Program-made: the position numbers and the translations under genes | Notes under the pieces: generated by a model | What the model was told of the DNA's origin: nothing | Database searches by the model: none | Seen by the model: only the letters and a program-made list of their open reading frames with translations | In this document: piece by piece, positions 32,898 through 43,460 of the stretch | Layout: the number at the start of each line of letters is the position of its first letter | Numbering within the stretch: position 1 is the first letter of the stretch | Assembly (NCBI GenBank): GCA_035940575.1 | Contig: DASZER010000053.1 | Location: 1 to 64,000, forward strand | Source of the DNA: BP-191 sp035940575 | GTDB taxonomy: Bacteria; Actinomycetota; Actinomycetes; BP-191 | Direction of reading: 5' to 3' | Length of the DNA stretch: 64,000 nucleotides

Positions 32898-33785
32898 GTG
32901 GACATCGCGCTCGTCGTGAACCCGACGTCCGGCAAGGGCCGGGGCGCCGCCGCGCGCGCGGCCGTCGAGGAGCGCCTGCGCTCGCGCGGCGCGCACGTCC
33001 GCACGATCGTCGGCAACGACGCGGCGCACGCCCGCGAGCTCTCCGCCGGTGCGGTGGCCGAGGGGGTCGACGCGCTCGTCGCGCTCGGCGGCGACGGCAT
33101 GGTGCACCTCGCGCTGCAGGCGGTGGCGGGCACCGAGACGCCGTTGGGCATCGTGCCCGCGGGCACGGGCAACGACCTCGCCTGGTCGCTCGGCCTGCCG
33201 CAGCGCGACCCGCTGGCGGCGGCCGACGTGGTGCTGGCCGGGACGCAACGCCGCGTCGACGCGGTCCGCACGGACGCCGGCGGCGGGCGGTGGTTCGCGT
33301 GCGTGCTCGGCGCGGGCTTCGACTCCGTGGTCAACGAGCGCGCGAACACGTTGCGCTGGCCGCGCGGCCCGGTGCGCTACAACGTCGCGATCGCGTTCGA
33401 GCTGCCGCGGTTCAAGGCGATGCCGTTCACGCTCACGCTCGACGGCGAGCCGTGGCGCACCGACGCGATGCTCGTCGCGCTCGGCAACGCGCAGTCGTAC
33501 GGCGCCGGCATCCGGATCACGGCAGAAGCGGTCATCGACGACGGGCTGCTCGACGTGTTCGTGCTCGCGCCGGTGTCGAAGCTCGACTTCGTCCGCACGC
33601 TGCCGAAGGCGCGTACCGGCAGCCACCTGACGCACCCGGCGGTCACGGTCAGACGCGCGCGGCGCGTGACGATCGACAGCCCCGGCGTGGTGGCGTACGC
33701 CGACGGCGAGCGCATGGGACCGCTGCCGCTGACGTGCGAGTGCGTACCGGGCGCCTTGCAGGTGTTCGCCCCCGTTCCGGCGTAG
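32898..33785 (+). CDS. Diacylglycerol/lipid kinase family protein
   Basis: A 295-residue soluble kinase of the DagK/YegS fold. The phosphate-binding residues are all there: VVNPTSGKGRG at the start, ALGGDGMVH at about 62-70 and VPAGTGNDLAWSLG at about 86-98, followed by the GAGFDSVV and GNAQSYGAGI segments of the C-terminal domain. It probably phosphorylates a lipid such as diacylglycerol with ATP. It follows tatC by 23 bases but has its own leaderless-type box. Confidence 0.92.
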   Translation: MDIALVVNPTSGKGRGAAARAAVEERLRSRGAHVRTIVGNDAAHARELSAGAVAEGVDALVALGGDGMVHLALQAVAGTETPLGIVPAGTGNDLAWSLGLPQRDPLAAADVVLAGTQRRVDAVRTDAGGGRWFACVLGAGFDSVVNERANTLRWPRGPVRYNVAIAFELPRFKAMPFTLTLDGEPWRTDAMLVALGNAQSYGAGIRITAEAVIDDGLLDVFVLAPVSKLDFVRTLPKARTGSHLTHPAVTVRRARRVTIDSPGVVAYADGERMGPLPLTCECVPGALQVFAPVPA

Positions 33786-33825
33786 TCTCGCGCCGTCCTG
33801 CCCCGACCCCTCAAGGGAGTGCCTC

Positions 33826-33978
33826 ATGCGCCGTACCCTCGCGGCCGTCGCCCTCGCGACGTTCACCTCGTTCATGGTGGGCGGCCTCGCCGCCCCCGCC
33901 TCCGCGGTCTGCGGCGGCGGAGAGCCCGGCGAGCCGTGCCACTGCCCCGAGCTGAAGCTCATCAAGATCTACTGCTGA
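33826..33978 (+). CDS. Small secreted cysteine peptide, copy 1
   Basis: A 50-residue secreted peptide. A Sec signal (MRRTLAAVALATFTSF ... APASA) should be cut before a 23-residue mature part starting VCGGGEPGEPCHCP and ending YC, with four Cys. AAGGGAG lies eight bases before the ATG. The next gene encodes a second peptide with the same mature start, 20 bases downstream. Function unknown; two disulfides or metal binding are possible. Confidence 0.65.
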   Translation: MRRTLAAVALATFTSFMVGGLAAPASAVCGGGEPGEPCHCPELKLIKIYC

Positions 33979-33998
33979 CCGGAAGGGACCCCCCTGTC

Positions 33999-34178
33999 GT
34001 GCGCAAGCCCCTCTCGTTCCTGCTCGTCGCCACGGCCGCGGCCGCGGCGTTCGGCCTCGCCCCCTCCGCCAGCGCGGTGTGCGGCGGCGGCCAGCCCGGC
34101 GAGGCCTGCTACTGCCCCGACGGCGACCTCGTGAACATCAAGAACGTCGTGGTGGTCCGCAGCCCCGTCAACTGCTAG
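33999..34178 (+). CDS. Small secreted cysteine peptide, copy 2
   Basis: A 59-residue paralogue of the peptide before it. The signal ends APSASA and the mature part starts VCGGGQPGEACYCP, then continues DGDLVNIKNVVVVRSPVNC; Cys number and first three spacings are kept while the tail is longer. The GTG at 33999 follows GGAAGGGACC. The stop codon is part of a 15-base string that recurs at 43447-43461. Confidence 0.6.
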   Translation: MRKPLSFLLVATAAAAAFGLAPSASAVCGGGQPGEACYCPDGDLVNIKNVVVVRSPVNC

Positions 34179-34373
34179 GGCGTGTCTCGTGGGTCCGGAT
34201 CGTCGCGAGCGGCGTCCGGGGCGGCGGATCGCACGGCGGCGGAGCCGTCGATCGCGGCGCTATCGGCGGCTCCGACAACGCCGCGAGGTGCCGGCACGGG
34301 TGCCGCGCAGCAGATCCGGGACTCGCGAGATACGTCCTGGTCGCTCGTCCCGGGCTCGGTCGTGCCCGCCACG

Positions 34374-34379
34374 TAGGGT
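34374..34379 (+). promoter_or_regulatory. Leaderless -10 box TAGGGT
   Basis: TAGGGT seven bases before the helY ATG at 34387. The preceding 195 bases carry no gene. Confidence 0.5.
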
Positions 34380-34386
34380 GGTGGGC

Positions 34387-37056
34387 ATGACCGAGCTCGA
34401 CGCGTTCGCGGCTCGGTACGAGTTCCCCCTCGACGAGTTCCAGGTCACCGCCTGCCGCGCGCTCGAGGCCGGCAAGGGCGTCCTCGTCGCCGCCCCGACC
34501 GGCGCCGGCAAGACCGTCGTCGGCGAGTTCGCGGTCCACCTCGCGATCGCGACGGGCACCAAGTGCTTCTACACGACGCCCATCAAGGCGCTGTCGAACC
34601 AGAAGTACGGCGACCTGCTCGCCCGCCACGGCGCCTCGTCCGTCGGCCTGCTCACCGGCGACAACGCCATCAACGGCGACGCCCCCGTGGTCGTGATGAC
34701 CACCGAGGTCCTGCGCAACATGCTCTACGCCGGCTCCGACGCGCTGCGCGGCCTGGGCTACGTCGTGATGGACGAGGTGCACTACCTCTCCGACCGCTAC
34801 CGCGGCGCCGTGTGGGAGGAGGTGATCATCCACCTGCCCCCGTCGGTACGGGTCGTGTCGCTGTCGGCGACCGTGAGCAACGCCGAGGAGTTCGCGGACT
34901 GGCTCGTCACCGTCCGCGGCCACACCAAGGTCGTCGTGGAGGAGCACCGGCCCGTCCCGCTCTGGCAGCACGTCCTCGTCGGCAGCCGGATGTACGACCT
35001 GTTCGCCGAGGAGGGCGGTACCGGCCGCGCGGCCGTCAACCCTGCGCTGCTGCGTACCCAGCGCGAGGAGCGCATCGCCGCCGACTGGGGCCCGAAGCGC
35101 CCGCAACGGGGCGGGCACCGGCCGCGCAGCGGGGTCGCCGTGCCGAGCCGCGTCGACGTCATCGACAAGCTCGACCGCGAGGGGCTGCTGCCGGCGATCA
35201 CGTTCATCTTCAGCCGCGCCGGCTGCGACGCCGCGGTGCAGCAGTGCCTCCGCGCCGGCGTGCGGCTCAACTCGCAGGAGGAGCGCGAGCGCGTACGCGA
35301 GTACGTCGAGCTGCGGTGTGCCGAGCTGCCCGACGACGACCTCGGGGTCCTCGGCTACTACGAGTGGCTCGACGGCCTCGAACGCGGCGTCGCCGCCCAC
35401 CACGCGGGCCTGATCCCGACGTTCAAGGAGTGCGTCGAGGAGCTGTTCGTGCGCGGGCTCGTCAAGGCCGTGTTCGCGACGGAGACGCTGGCGCTGGGCA
35501 TCAACATGCCCGCCCGCTCGGTCGTCCTCGAACGCCTCGTGAAGTGGAACGGCGAGACGCACGCCGACATCACGCCCGGCGAGTACACGCAGCTCACCGG
35601 CCGCGCGGGCCGGCGCGGCATCGACGTCGAGGGGCACGCGGTCGTGCTCTGGACGCCGGGGCTCGACCCGCTCGCGGTCGCGGGCCTGGCGTCGACGCGG
35701 ACGTACCCGCTGCGCTCGTCGTTCCGGCCGTCGTACAACATGGCCGTCAACCTCGTCGGCTCCGTCGGCCGCGAGCGCGCGCGGGCGCTGCTGGAGTCGT
35801 CGTTCGCGCAGTTCCAGGCGGACAAGGCGGTCGTCGGCCTCGCGCGCCAGGTCGCGCGCAACGAGGAGGCGTTGAAGGGCTACGCCGAGGCGATGACCTG
35901 CCACCTCGGCGACTTCGCGGAGTACGCCGGCCTGCGCGTCGCGCTCAAGAGCCGCGAGTCCGCGCTCGCCCGCGACTCGGCCGCGCAGCGGCGGCTCGAC
36001 GCGGTGCGGTCGCTGGAGTCGTTGCGGATCGGCGACGTCGTCCGCGTCCCCGCCGGGCGCAGGGCGGGGCTCGCGGTCGTGCTCGACCCCGGCCTGTCGA
36101 CGAGCGACGACCCGCGGCCGTTCGTGCTGCTGGAGGACCGGCAGGTCAAGCGGCTCTCGCTGGTGGACTTCTCCTCGGCGGTCGAGCCGATCGGTCGCGT
36201 GAAGGTGCCGCGCAACTTCAACGCGCGCTCCCCGCAGGCGCGCCGCGACCTCGTCTCGTCGCTGCGCTCGCTCGGGCTCGACGCGTCCGAGGGCAGGCCG
36301 CGGCGGCAGCGTTCGGACGCCGCCGACGACGCCGAGCTCGCGCGGCTCCGCAAGGAGCTGCGCAACCACCCGTGCCACGGCTGCGACGAGCGCGAGGACC
36401 ACGCGCGGTGGGCAGAGCGGTGGCACAAGCTCCGCCGCGACACCGACGTCCTCGAGAGCAAGGTGCGCGGCCGCACCAACTCGATCGCGCGGACGTTCGA
36501 CCGCGTCGTCGCCCTCCTGGAGTCTCTCGGCTACGTCGCCGCCGAGGAGGTCACGCCGAGCGGGCGGATGCTCGCGCAGGTCTACAACGAGGCCGACCTG
36601 CTCGTCGTGGAGTGCCTGCGGGCGGGGCTGTGGGACCGGCTCTCGCCGTCGGAGCTCGCCGCCTGCGTCTCCGTCCTCGTCTACGAGTCGCGCGGCCCCG
36701 CGGACAACCAGCCGCGCATCCCGGGCGGCAACGTCCGCACGACGCTGGACGACATGCTGGCCGTCTGGGAGCGGCTCAAGGCCGCCGAGCAGGACCAGCG
36801 ACTGGACTTCCTGCGCGAGCTCGACCCCGGCTTCGCGTGGGCCGCGCACCGGTGGGCCGGGGGAGCGCGGCTGGAAGCTGTCTTGCGAGAGTCCGACCTG
36901 ACGGCCGGAGACTTCGTACGATGGGTGAAGATGCTCATCGACCTGCTCTCGCAGGTCGCCGAGGTCGCGGCGGAGGACTCACCGGTCCGCGCCACCGCGA
37001 GGTCGGCTCTGGGGGCGTTGCGACGGGGCGTGGTGGCGTACTCGTCGGTGGTCTAG
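34387..37056 (+). CDS. helY: HelY-type superfamily 2 helicase
   Basis: An 889-residue Ski2-like DExH helicase. Walker A VAAPTGAGKT stands at 34-43 and motif II VMDEVHYLSD at about 128-137; TTPIKALSNQKY, SLSATVSN and QLTGRAGRRGID give motifs Ia, III and VI. The C-terminal part is the DSHCT-like region, with a CHGCDEREDH insert. It is probably an RNA helicase with ATPase activity; its place after tatC is common in actinobacteria. The opposite strand shows a long open frame with no motifs, a GC artefact. Confidence 0.93.
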   Translation: MTELDAFAARYEFPLDEFQVTACRALEAGKGVLVAAPTGAGKTVVGEFAVHLAIATGTKCFYTTPIKALSNQKYGDLLARHGASSVGLLTGDNAINGDAPVVVMTTEVLRNMLYAGSDALRGLGYVVMDEVHYLSDRYRGAVWEEVIIHLPPSVRVVSLSATVSNAEEFADWLVTVRGHTKVVVEEHRPVPLWQHVLVGSRMYDLFAEEGGTGRAAVNPALLRTQREERIAADWGPKRPQRGGHRPRSGVAVPSRVDVIDKLDREGLLPAITFIFSRAGCDAAVQQCLRAGVRLNSQEERERVREYVELRCAELPDDDLGVLGYYEWLDGLERGVAAHHAGLIPTFKECVEELFVRGLVKAVFATETLALGINMPARSVVLERLVKWNGETHADITPGEYTQLTGRAGRRGIDVEGHAVVLWTPGLDPLAVAGLASTRTYPLRSSFRPSYNMAVNLVGSVGRERARALLESSFAQFQADKAVVGLARQVARNEEALKGYAEAMTCHLGDFAEYAGLRVALKSRESALARDSAAQRRLDAVRSLESLRIGDVVRVPAGRRAGLAVVLDPGLSTSDDPRPFVLLEDRQVKRLSLVDFSSAVEPIGRVKVPRNFNARSPQARRDLVSSLRSLGLDASEGRPRRQRSDAADDAELARLRKELRNHPCHGCDEREDHARWAERWHKLRRDTDVLESKVRGRTNSIARTFDRVVALLESLGYVAAEEVTPSGRMLAQVYNEADLLVVECLRAGLWDRLSPSELAACVSVLVYESRGPADNQPRIPGGNVRTTLDDMLAVWERLKAAEQDQRLDFLRELDPGFAWAAHRWAGGARLEAVLRESDLTAGDFVRWVKMLIDLLSQVAEVAAEDSPVRATARSALGALRRGVVAYSSVV

Positions 37057-37066
37057 GGGGGACTCC

Positions 37067-38854
37067 ATGCGTCGCAGCGCTCTCGTCGTGGCACTGGCCG
37101 CGGCTCTCGTCGGCGCGCCCGCCGTGCCGGCGTACGCCGCGCCCGAGAACTGCACCGAGGAGGTGCGCGCCGTCCGCGGCACGCAGCCGACGCTCGCGCA
37201 GGTGGACGGATGGCTCGCCGCGGCCGCGACGGAGCACGGCGTCCCCGTGTCGATCCTGCGGGTGATCGCGTACAAGGAGTCGACGTGGCGGCAGTTCGCC
37301 GCCGACGGCTCGCCGCTCATCTCCTCCGACGGCGTCTGCGGCGTCGGCATCATGCAGGTCACCGCCGACGGGCGCGCGGACGCGGTTCTGCTCGCCTCCG
37401 ACGGCGAGTACAACGTCCGCGCCGGCGCCGCGATCCTGAAGCAGAAGTGGGCCGTGAGCCAGGAGACGGCGCCGCCGAACGGCTACGCGGCCGACGACCC
37501 CGACGTCGTCGAGAACTGGTACTACGCGATCTGCCTCTACAACGGCTGCCCAGGCAACACCGACGACTCCTACGTCGTGGACGCCGCGAAGTACCTGCAC
37601 GACCCGTTCCGCTACCTGCCGCCGGTCACGGCGTTCCGCACCTACCTCCGCCCGGCCGGCTTCACGAAGCCGGTCGACGTCAAGCCCGCCTACGTCTTCC
37701 CCGGCGCGTTCCAGGCGCGGTGGACGGCGAGCGGCGGCGAGTTCGTGTTCTACGACCACACGACCGGCACCGTCACCGACGTGGTGCCCGCGCGGGTGCA
37801 CCGCGCGTCGGCGCCGCCCGTGGTGGCGTACCCGGCGCACTCCCTCGGCGTGGACGGGCCGGACGTCTCCTGCGTCCAGTGCGGGGGCTGGCGGCTGTGG
37901 GAGGGCGCGGGCCTGTCCGGCCGCGCCCACTGGACCAACTCGATCACCGGCTCGACGCCGCTGTCCAAGGCGACGTGGGCGTTCGGGGTGAGCGGGCGCT
38001 ACCGCGTCGACGCGTACGTCCCCGCGCTCGGCGGCGAGACGCTCGGGAACGCGCGGTACACGCTCTCCGACGGCGCGACGGTCACCACCGTCACGCTCGG
38101 CCAGGACGTCGCCAAGGGCGGCTGGGTGACGCTCGGGGCGCGGGCGTTCAACGGCCCGGCGAGCGTCACGCTCGGCGACACCAGCGACGTCGCGGGGAAG
38201 AAGCTCGTGGCGGACGCCGTCCGCCTCGTGCCCGAGCCGATCCTCACGCTGCAGCGCGTCACGCCGGAGACGGCGACGTACGGCAACCAGGTCCGCCTCT
38301 ACCTGACGCTGCGCTACGCCAACGGCGAAGGCCTCGCGTACCGCTACGTCGCGCTGTACCGCCGCCCGACGGGCGGCGCGTGGCAGAAGATCGCGACCCT
38401 GCGGACGAGCGACGTCGGCGCGGCGGGCACGGTGCTGACCGCCGAGCGCAACGTCGAGTACAGCGCGACCTACACGCCCGGCTCGGGGGAGTACCTCGCC
38501 GCCGCGTCGAGCCCGATCGTCCGGCAGTACGTCACGCCGCGCATCCGCGCGGCCGTCTCGCCGAGCACGACGCGGGTCAGCGGCGACGCGACGACGCTCA
38601 ACGCCTCGGTCGCCCCCGCGCACGCCGGCCACGCGGTGCAGTTCCAGCGGTGGGTCAGCGGGACGGGCTGGCGCACGGTCGCGTACGGGCGGCTGGACAC
38701 CTACGGCCGCGCCGCGTGGGCGTTCCGGCCGTCCTACGGCGGGGCCTGCGGCACGTCGCAGGGGCAGCGCTACCGCGTGTACAAGCCCGCCGACCACGAC
38801 CACGTCGCGGGCGCCTCGGCGCCGGTCGACATCGTGGTCCGCGCGCGCTGCTGA
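37067..38854 (+). CDS. Secreted transglycosylase with golvesin-like and Ig-like domains
   Basis: A 595-residue exported protein. Signal peptide 1-24 (ending VPAYA). Residues about 45-180 are a lytic-transglycosylase-like (SLT) domain with catalytic Glu71 in AYKESTWRQF and the GVGIMQVT motif. A golvesin C-terminal-like domain (GRYRVDAYVPALGG ... ADAVRLVP) spans about 275-390, followed by two Ig-like modules to the end. It likely cuts or remodels peptidoglycan at the surface. GGGGGA lies before the ATG, 10 bases after helY, so it may be in the same transcript. Confidence 0.75.
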   Translation: MRRSALVVALAAALVGAPAVPAYAAPENCTEEVRAVRGTQPTLAQVDGWLAAAATEHGVPVSILRVIAYKESTWRQFAADGSPLISSDGVCGVGIMQVTADGRADAVLLASDGEYNVRAGAAILKQKWAVSQETAPPNGYAADDPDVVENWYYAICLYNGCPGNTDDSYVVDAAKYLHDPFRYLPPVTAFRTYLRPAGFTKPVDVKPAYVFPGAFQARWTASGGEFVFYDHTTGTVTDVVPARVHRASAPPVVAYPAHSLGVDGPDVSCVQCGGWRLWEGAGLSGRAHWTNSITGSTPLSKATWAFGVSGRYRVDAYVPALGGETLGNARYTLSDGATVTTVTLGQDVAKGGWVTLGARAFNGPASVTLGDTSDVAGKKLVADAVRLVPEPILTLQRVTPETATYGNQVRLYLTLRYANGEGLAYRYVALYRRPTGGAWQKIATLRTSDVGAAGTVLTAERNVEYSATYTPGSGEYLAAASSPIVRQYVTPRIRAAVSPSTTRVSGDATTLNASVAPAHAGHAVQFQRWVSGTGWRTVAYGRLDTYGRAAWAFRPSYGGACGTSQGQRYRVYKPADHDHVAGASAPVDIVVRARC

Positions 38855-38865
38855 CGCCGCGCGGC

Positions 38866-38871
38866 TAGCCT
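38866..38871 (+). promoter_or_regulatory. Leaderless -10 box TAGCCT
   Basis: TAGCCT seven bases before the FAD oxidase GTG at 38879. Confidence 0.5.
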
Positions 38872-38878
38872 TCGCCCC

Positions 38879-40263
<1,385 letters not shown>

Positions 40264-40267
<4 letters not shown>

Positions 40268-41322
40268 CGCTCCCCACGATCACGCAGAACGCCGCGCCGC
40301 GGCCGCCGCACGACGACCGGCTGGCGCAGGCGGGGCTGTGCTCGCTCTGCCCGAAGCTCTGCCGCCCGACCTGCCCCGTGCAGAACGGCACCGGCCGCGA
40401 GTCGGCGGCGCCGTGGCGGATCAGCGACGCGGTCGTGCGCGGTGTGGCTGACGGGTGGACGCTGCCGCTCGCGGAGCAGGTCGCGCAGTGCACCGGGTGC
40501 GGCGCGTGCGGCGAGCCGTGCCTGCCGGGCACGAACCTGCCCGAGGAGTCCCGCGCCGCCCGCGCGGCGGCGGCGGAGGCGGGCGCGCTGCTTCCGGCGG
40601 CCGAGCGGCTGCGCGAGCGGATCGCGGCGACGGGCTCGCCGCGCCGGGTGCGGCGGCCCGCGCGCGCCGGCACGCGAGGCGGCGCGGGCGACCTCGCGCG
40701 CGGCAGCGGCCGCGCGGCCACGGTGCTGCTCGCGGGCTGCCCCGCCCCGGACGAGGTGGAGGAGGCGGCGCTGGCGCTGTTCGCGGCGGCGGGGGAGGAG
40801 GTACGCACCGTCGACGCGTGCTGCGGCGCCGTAGCCGAGGATCTGGGCCTCGCCCCGGAGGCGGCGGCGCTGCGCGCGGGATGGGACGAGGCCGTCGGGG
40901 GCGCGGACGTGGTCGTGGCGTCGCCGTCGTGCGCGCGGCGGCTGGGCGCGCACACGGCCGTCGAGTGGCTGGCGGAGCGGCTCGACCGGCTGGCGTTCGA
41001 GCCGGTGGGGGGCGCGGTCGCGTGGCACGCGCCGTGCACGCTGACGCGCGTGCTCGGGGTGACAGAGGCGCCGTTGCGGATCCTGGCGGCGCTCGGCGTG
41101 GAGGTACGCGAGCCCGCCGCGACGGGGCGCCGGACGCGGTGCTCGGGCGCGGGCGCGGCGTACCCGCTGGTCGACCGCGAGGGCGCGGAGGCGGTGGCGG
41201 CGGTGCGCCGCGCGGAGCTGGCCGCGCTCGGCGCGCCGGTCGTGACGGCATGCCCGTCGGCGGCGCGCGCGCTCGACGCGACGGAGCTGCTGGTTCTGGC
41301 CGCGGGTAGGCTCGCCCGCTGA
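40264..41322 (+). CDS. Iron-sulfur (CCG-domain) oxidoreductase subunit
   Basis: A 352-residue protein with two ferredoxin-like clusters, LCSLCPKLCRPTCP and CTGCGACGEPCLPG, followed by CCG-type domains (VDACCGAV, AWHAPCTL, RCSGAGAAYP). It resembles GlcF and heterodisulfide-reductase-like subunits and should accept electrons from the FAD oxidase just upstream, whose stop codon it overlaps (GTGA). The longer upstream in-frame extension has no similarity. The lipid-kinase-like gene starts on its last base. Confidence 0.85.
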
Positions 41323-42179
41323 TGGCGCACCCCCTCGGCGAGCTCGTGCTGCTCGTTCCCGACGACGACCCCGCGCACCCCGAGCAGCTCGCGGAGCTGG
41401 CGGCGACGCTGCGCGCGCGCGGCCTCGCGTACCGGCTCGCACCGCTCGGCCGCGACCCGCTGCGCGTCGCGACGCGCGAGGTCGAGCGCGGCGGGCGGCT
41501 GCTCGTGCACTGCGGCGGGCAGGCGTCGCTCGTGCGGTGGCTGCCGGTCGCGGTCGACACCGACGTCGTCGTCGGGCTGTTCCCCGGCGGGGCGAGCAAC
41601 GACTACGCGCGCACGTTCGGGCTGACGATGCCGGGGGAGGCGTACGCGATCCTCCTCGAGAGCCCGCGCGTGATCCGCGCCGACGTCGGGGTCGCGCGGG
41701 TGGGCGGGCGCGAGACGTACGTGTTCAACCACGCCGTCGTCGGCCTCACCGCCGCCGCGTCGGGCGGGCGGACGCGCGTGGGGCGGCTCTCGCGCTGGTA
41801 CCGCGCCATGGCGACCCACAAGCCGACGCGCTACGACGTCGACATGACGTTCGCGGAGTACCACGCCGAGGCGACGCAGGTGAGGGTCGCGAACGGCCAG
41901 TACGCGCTCGACGGCTACTACGTCGCGCCGGCCGCGCTGCCCGACGACGGCGCGTGGGACGTGCAGGTGTGGGCGGGGCCGCGCACGCTGCCGTTCACCC
42001 TCCAGCCGACGATGCTGCGCGGCGAGCACCTGCCGAACGAGCACGTGACCCAGTGGCGCCAGAAGCGCGTCTCCGTCGAGGCGACGCCGCCCGCCCCCGT
42101 CGCGGTGGACGACGTCGTCGTCGGCACGACGCCCGCGTCGTTCGAGCTCATCCCGAAGGCCCTGCGCATCAAGATCTAG
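41322..42179 (+). CDS. Divergent lipid-kinase-like protein
   Basis: A 285-residue protein with the DagK-like layout: GLFPGGASNDYARTFGL near residue 87 matches the GTGNDLA segment, but the GGDG signature that binds the phosphate is replaced by HCGGQASL at about 62-69. The C-terminal beta domain is present (YALDGYYVAP). It therefore may not be an active kinase, or uses an altered substrate. It starts on the last base of the Fe-S gene. Its stop overlaps the convergent membrane-protein stop in a shared CTAG. Confidence 0.65.
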   Translation: MAHPLGELVLLVPDDDPAHPEQLAELAATLRARGLAYRLAPLGRDPLRVATREVERGGRLLVHCGGQASLVRWLPVAVDTDVVVGLFPGGASNDYARTFGLTMPGEAYAILLESPRVIRADVGVARVGGRETYVFNHAVVGLTAAASGGRTRVGRLSRWYRAMATHKPTRYDVDMTFAEYHAEATQVRVANGQYALDGYYVAPAALPDDGAWDVQVWAGPRTLPFTLQPTMLRGEHLPNEHVTQWRQKRVSVEATPPAPVAVDDVVVGTTPASFELIPKALRIKI

Positions 42180-42739
42180 AAGCTGGCGTCCGTCTGGAAT
42201 TCGTACGTGTACGCCCCCTTGCTGCACGGGTCGTTCGAGACGAGCTGCACGGTCACGGTGCGGCCGGTCTCCACGCCGTTCGCGAAGCCCTGGAGCGAGC
42301 CGATCACCTTGCCGCCGCGGAACAGCGTGAACGTGAACGACGCCGAGTGGGCGTCGGCGTTGGTGTTGCGGATGCGCGCGGTGCCCGACCAGTCGCCGTA
42401 CTCGCAGCCCGCGGTGAGCGACTGGGCCTCCCACCCCTCGTCGAGACGCGGGTTGGTCGACGGGCGAGGGGTGGGCGAGGGCGGCCGCGTCGTGGGCGAG
42501 GCGGACGGCGTGACGTAGACGGTCACGGTCGGCGCCGGGCGCGCCTCCGCCTCGCGGGCGCGGCGCTCGGCCGTCGCGAGCCGCGCGCGCAGGTCGGCGT
42601 CCCCGTCGCTCGACGACCCGGTCGAGGTGGTGGCGCCGAGGCCGGCGCCGACGACGAGCGCGGCCATCACGTGCACCCAGTGGCGCCGCCAGAACGGACG
42701 CGCCGCCGCGAGCGGCTCGGGCAGCATCGGGTCGGTCAT
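42176..42739 (-). CDS. Membrane-anchored protein with extracellular beta domain
   Basis: A 187-residue protein. A single helix (WVHVMAALVVGAGLGATT) anchors it; then a charged segment rich in Ala/Arg, a Ser/Thr/Pro linker (PSPTPRPSTNP) and a beta-rich domain with two Cys (SLTAGCEYGDWSG ... NDPCSKGAYTYEF). The domain looks like a FxLYD-type or CARDB-like fold. GGGGGGAG lies before the ATG at 42739. Convergent with the lipid-kinase-like gene. Function unknown. Confidence 0.7.
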   Translation of the reverse strand: MTDPMLPEPLAAARPFWRRHWVHVMAALVVGAGLGATTSTGSSSDGDADLRARLATAERRAREAEARPAPTVTVYVTPSASPTTRPPSPTPRPSTNPRLDEGWEAQSLTAGCEYGDWSGTARIRNTNADAHSASFTFTLFRGGKVIGSLQGFANGVETGRTVTVQLVSNDPCSKGAYTYEFQTDASF

Positions 42740-42826
42740 GCGGGCTCCCCCCTCGGGAAGGTGACGTCGCGGGCAAGTCTGGCTCCCGCGTCAAGTACGG
42801 GCCGTGCCGCGCCGATCCGGAAGGCG

Positions 42827-43444
42827 ATGGCGACGATCCTGCCCGACGCGCCGCCGCCGCGTTCGCCGCTGGCGGCGGCGCGGTTCGCGCTGCCCGGGCC
42901 GAGGGTCGTCGCGTACGTCCTCGCGGTGCTCGTCGCGGGCCTCGCGCTCGCCGCCGGTGCCCGCGCGTGGACCGGACGCGTGCCCGCCGCCGACGAGCCC
43001 GGCGGGCGGCAGCGGCCGCTGACGACGTGGGCGAGCCTGCCCGCGTCGGACACGATGCCGGCGTTCCGGATCGAGCTCCCTGAGCAGCCGCACACGCTGG
43101 CGGCGCCCACGGGGGAGAGCCCGACGATCCTGTCGTCGTACCTGGGCGGCGAGGCGGGCGCGCGGGGTGTGCTGCTCCTCGTGCGCTTCGACGGCGTCGC
43201 CAGCGCGCGCGAGTCGATCGACGGCATCGGCGGCGGCCGGCTCGACGTCGGGCCGGTCCGCCGCGTGTCGGTGGCCGGGCGCCCGGCGTACACGCGGGAC
43301 ATGGCCGTCGGGGAGCGGGTCGTGCACGAGTACCGCTTCGAGGTGGACGGGCGGGTCTACGGCTTCGGGATCCTCTGCGACAGCGGCGACGACGCGTGCC
43401 GCGACACCGGGCTCGCGGCGATGGCGACGTTCGAGATCGGGTAG
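42827..43444 (+). CDS. Membrane-anchored hypothetical protein
   Basis: A 205-residue protein from the ATG at 42827 with GGAAGG upstream. A Pro/Ala-rich start leads into a membrane helix (VVAYVLAVLVAGLALAAG), then an outside domain of about 150 residues (MPAFRIELPEQPHTLAAP ... YGFGILCDSGDDACRDTG) with one Cys pair. Resembles PsbP-like or LpqN-like outside domains only in pattern. It ends in the stem of a compact terminator shared with glpD. Confidence 0.65.
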   Translation: MATILPDAPPPRSPLAAARFALPGPRVVAYVLAVLVAGLALAAGARAWTGRVPAADEPGGRQRPLTTWASLPASDTMPAFRIELPEQPHTLAAPTGESPTILSSYLGGEAGARGVLLLVRFDGVASARESIDGIGGGRLDVGPVRRVSVAGRPAYTRDMAVGERVVHEYRFEVDGRVYGFGILCDSGDDACRDTGLAAMATFEIG

Positions 43445-43460
43445 GGCGAGACACGCCCTA
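43442..43460. terminator. Compact convergent terminator built from two stop codons
   Basis: Stem TAGGGCG / CGCCCTA with loop AGACA. The first three bases are the stop of the plus-strand gene and the last three are the stop of glpD on the minus strand, so the whole spacer between the genes is hairpin. Confidence 0.6.

Noticed and set aside
34168..36849. 893-codon frame antisense to the helicase gene
   Set aside because: Repetitive Arg/Val/Leu/Glu composition, no motif, fully covered by a gene with all helicase motifs; a product of high GC at third positions.
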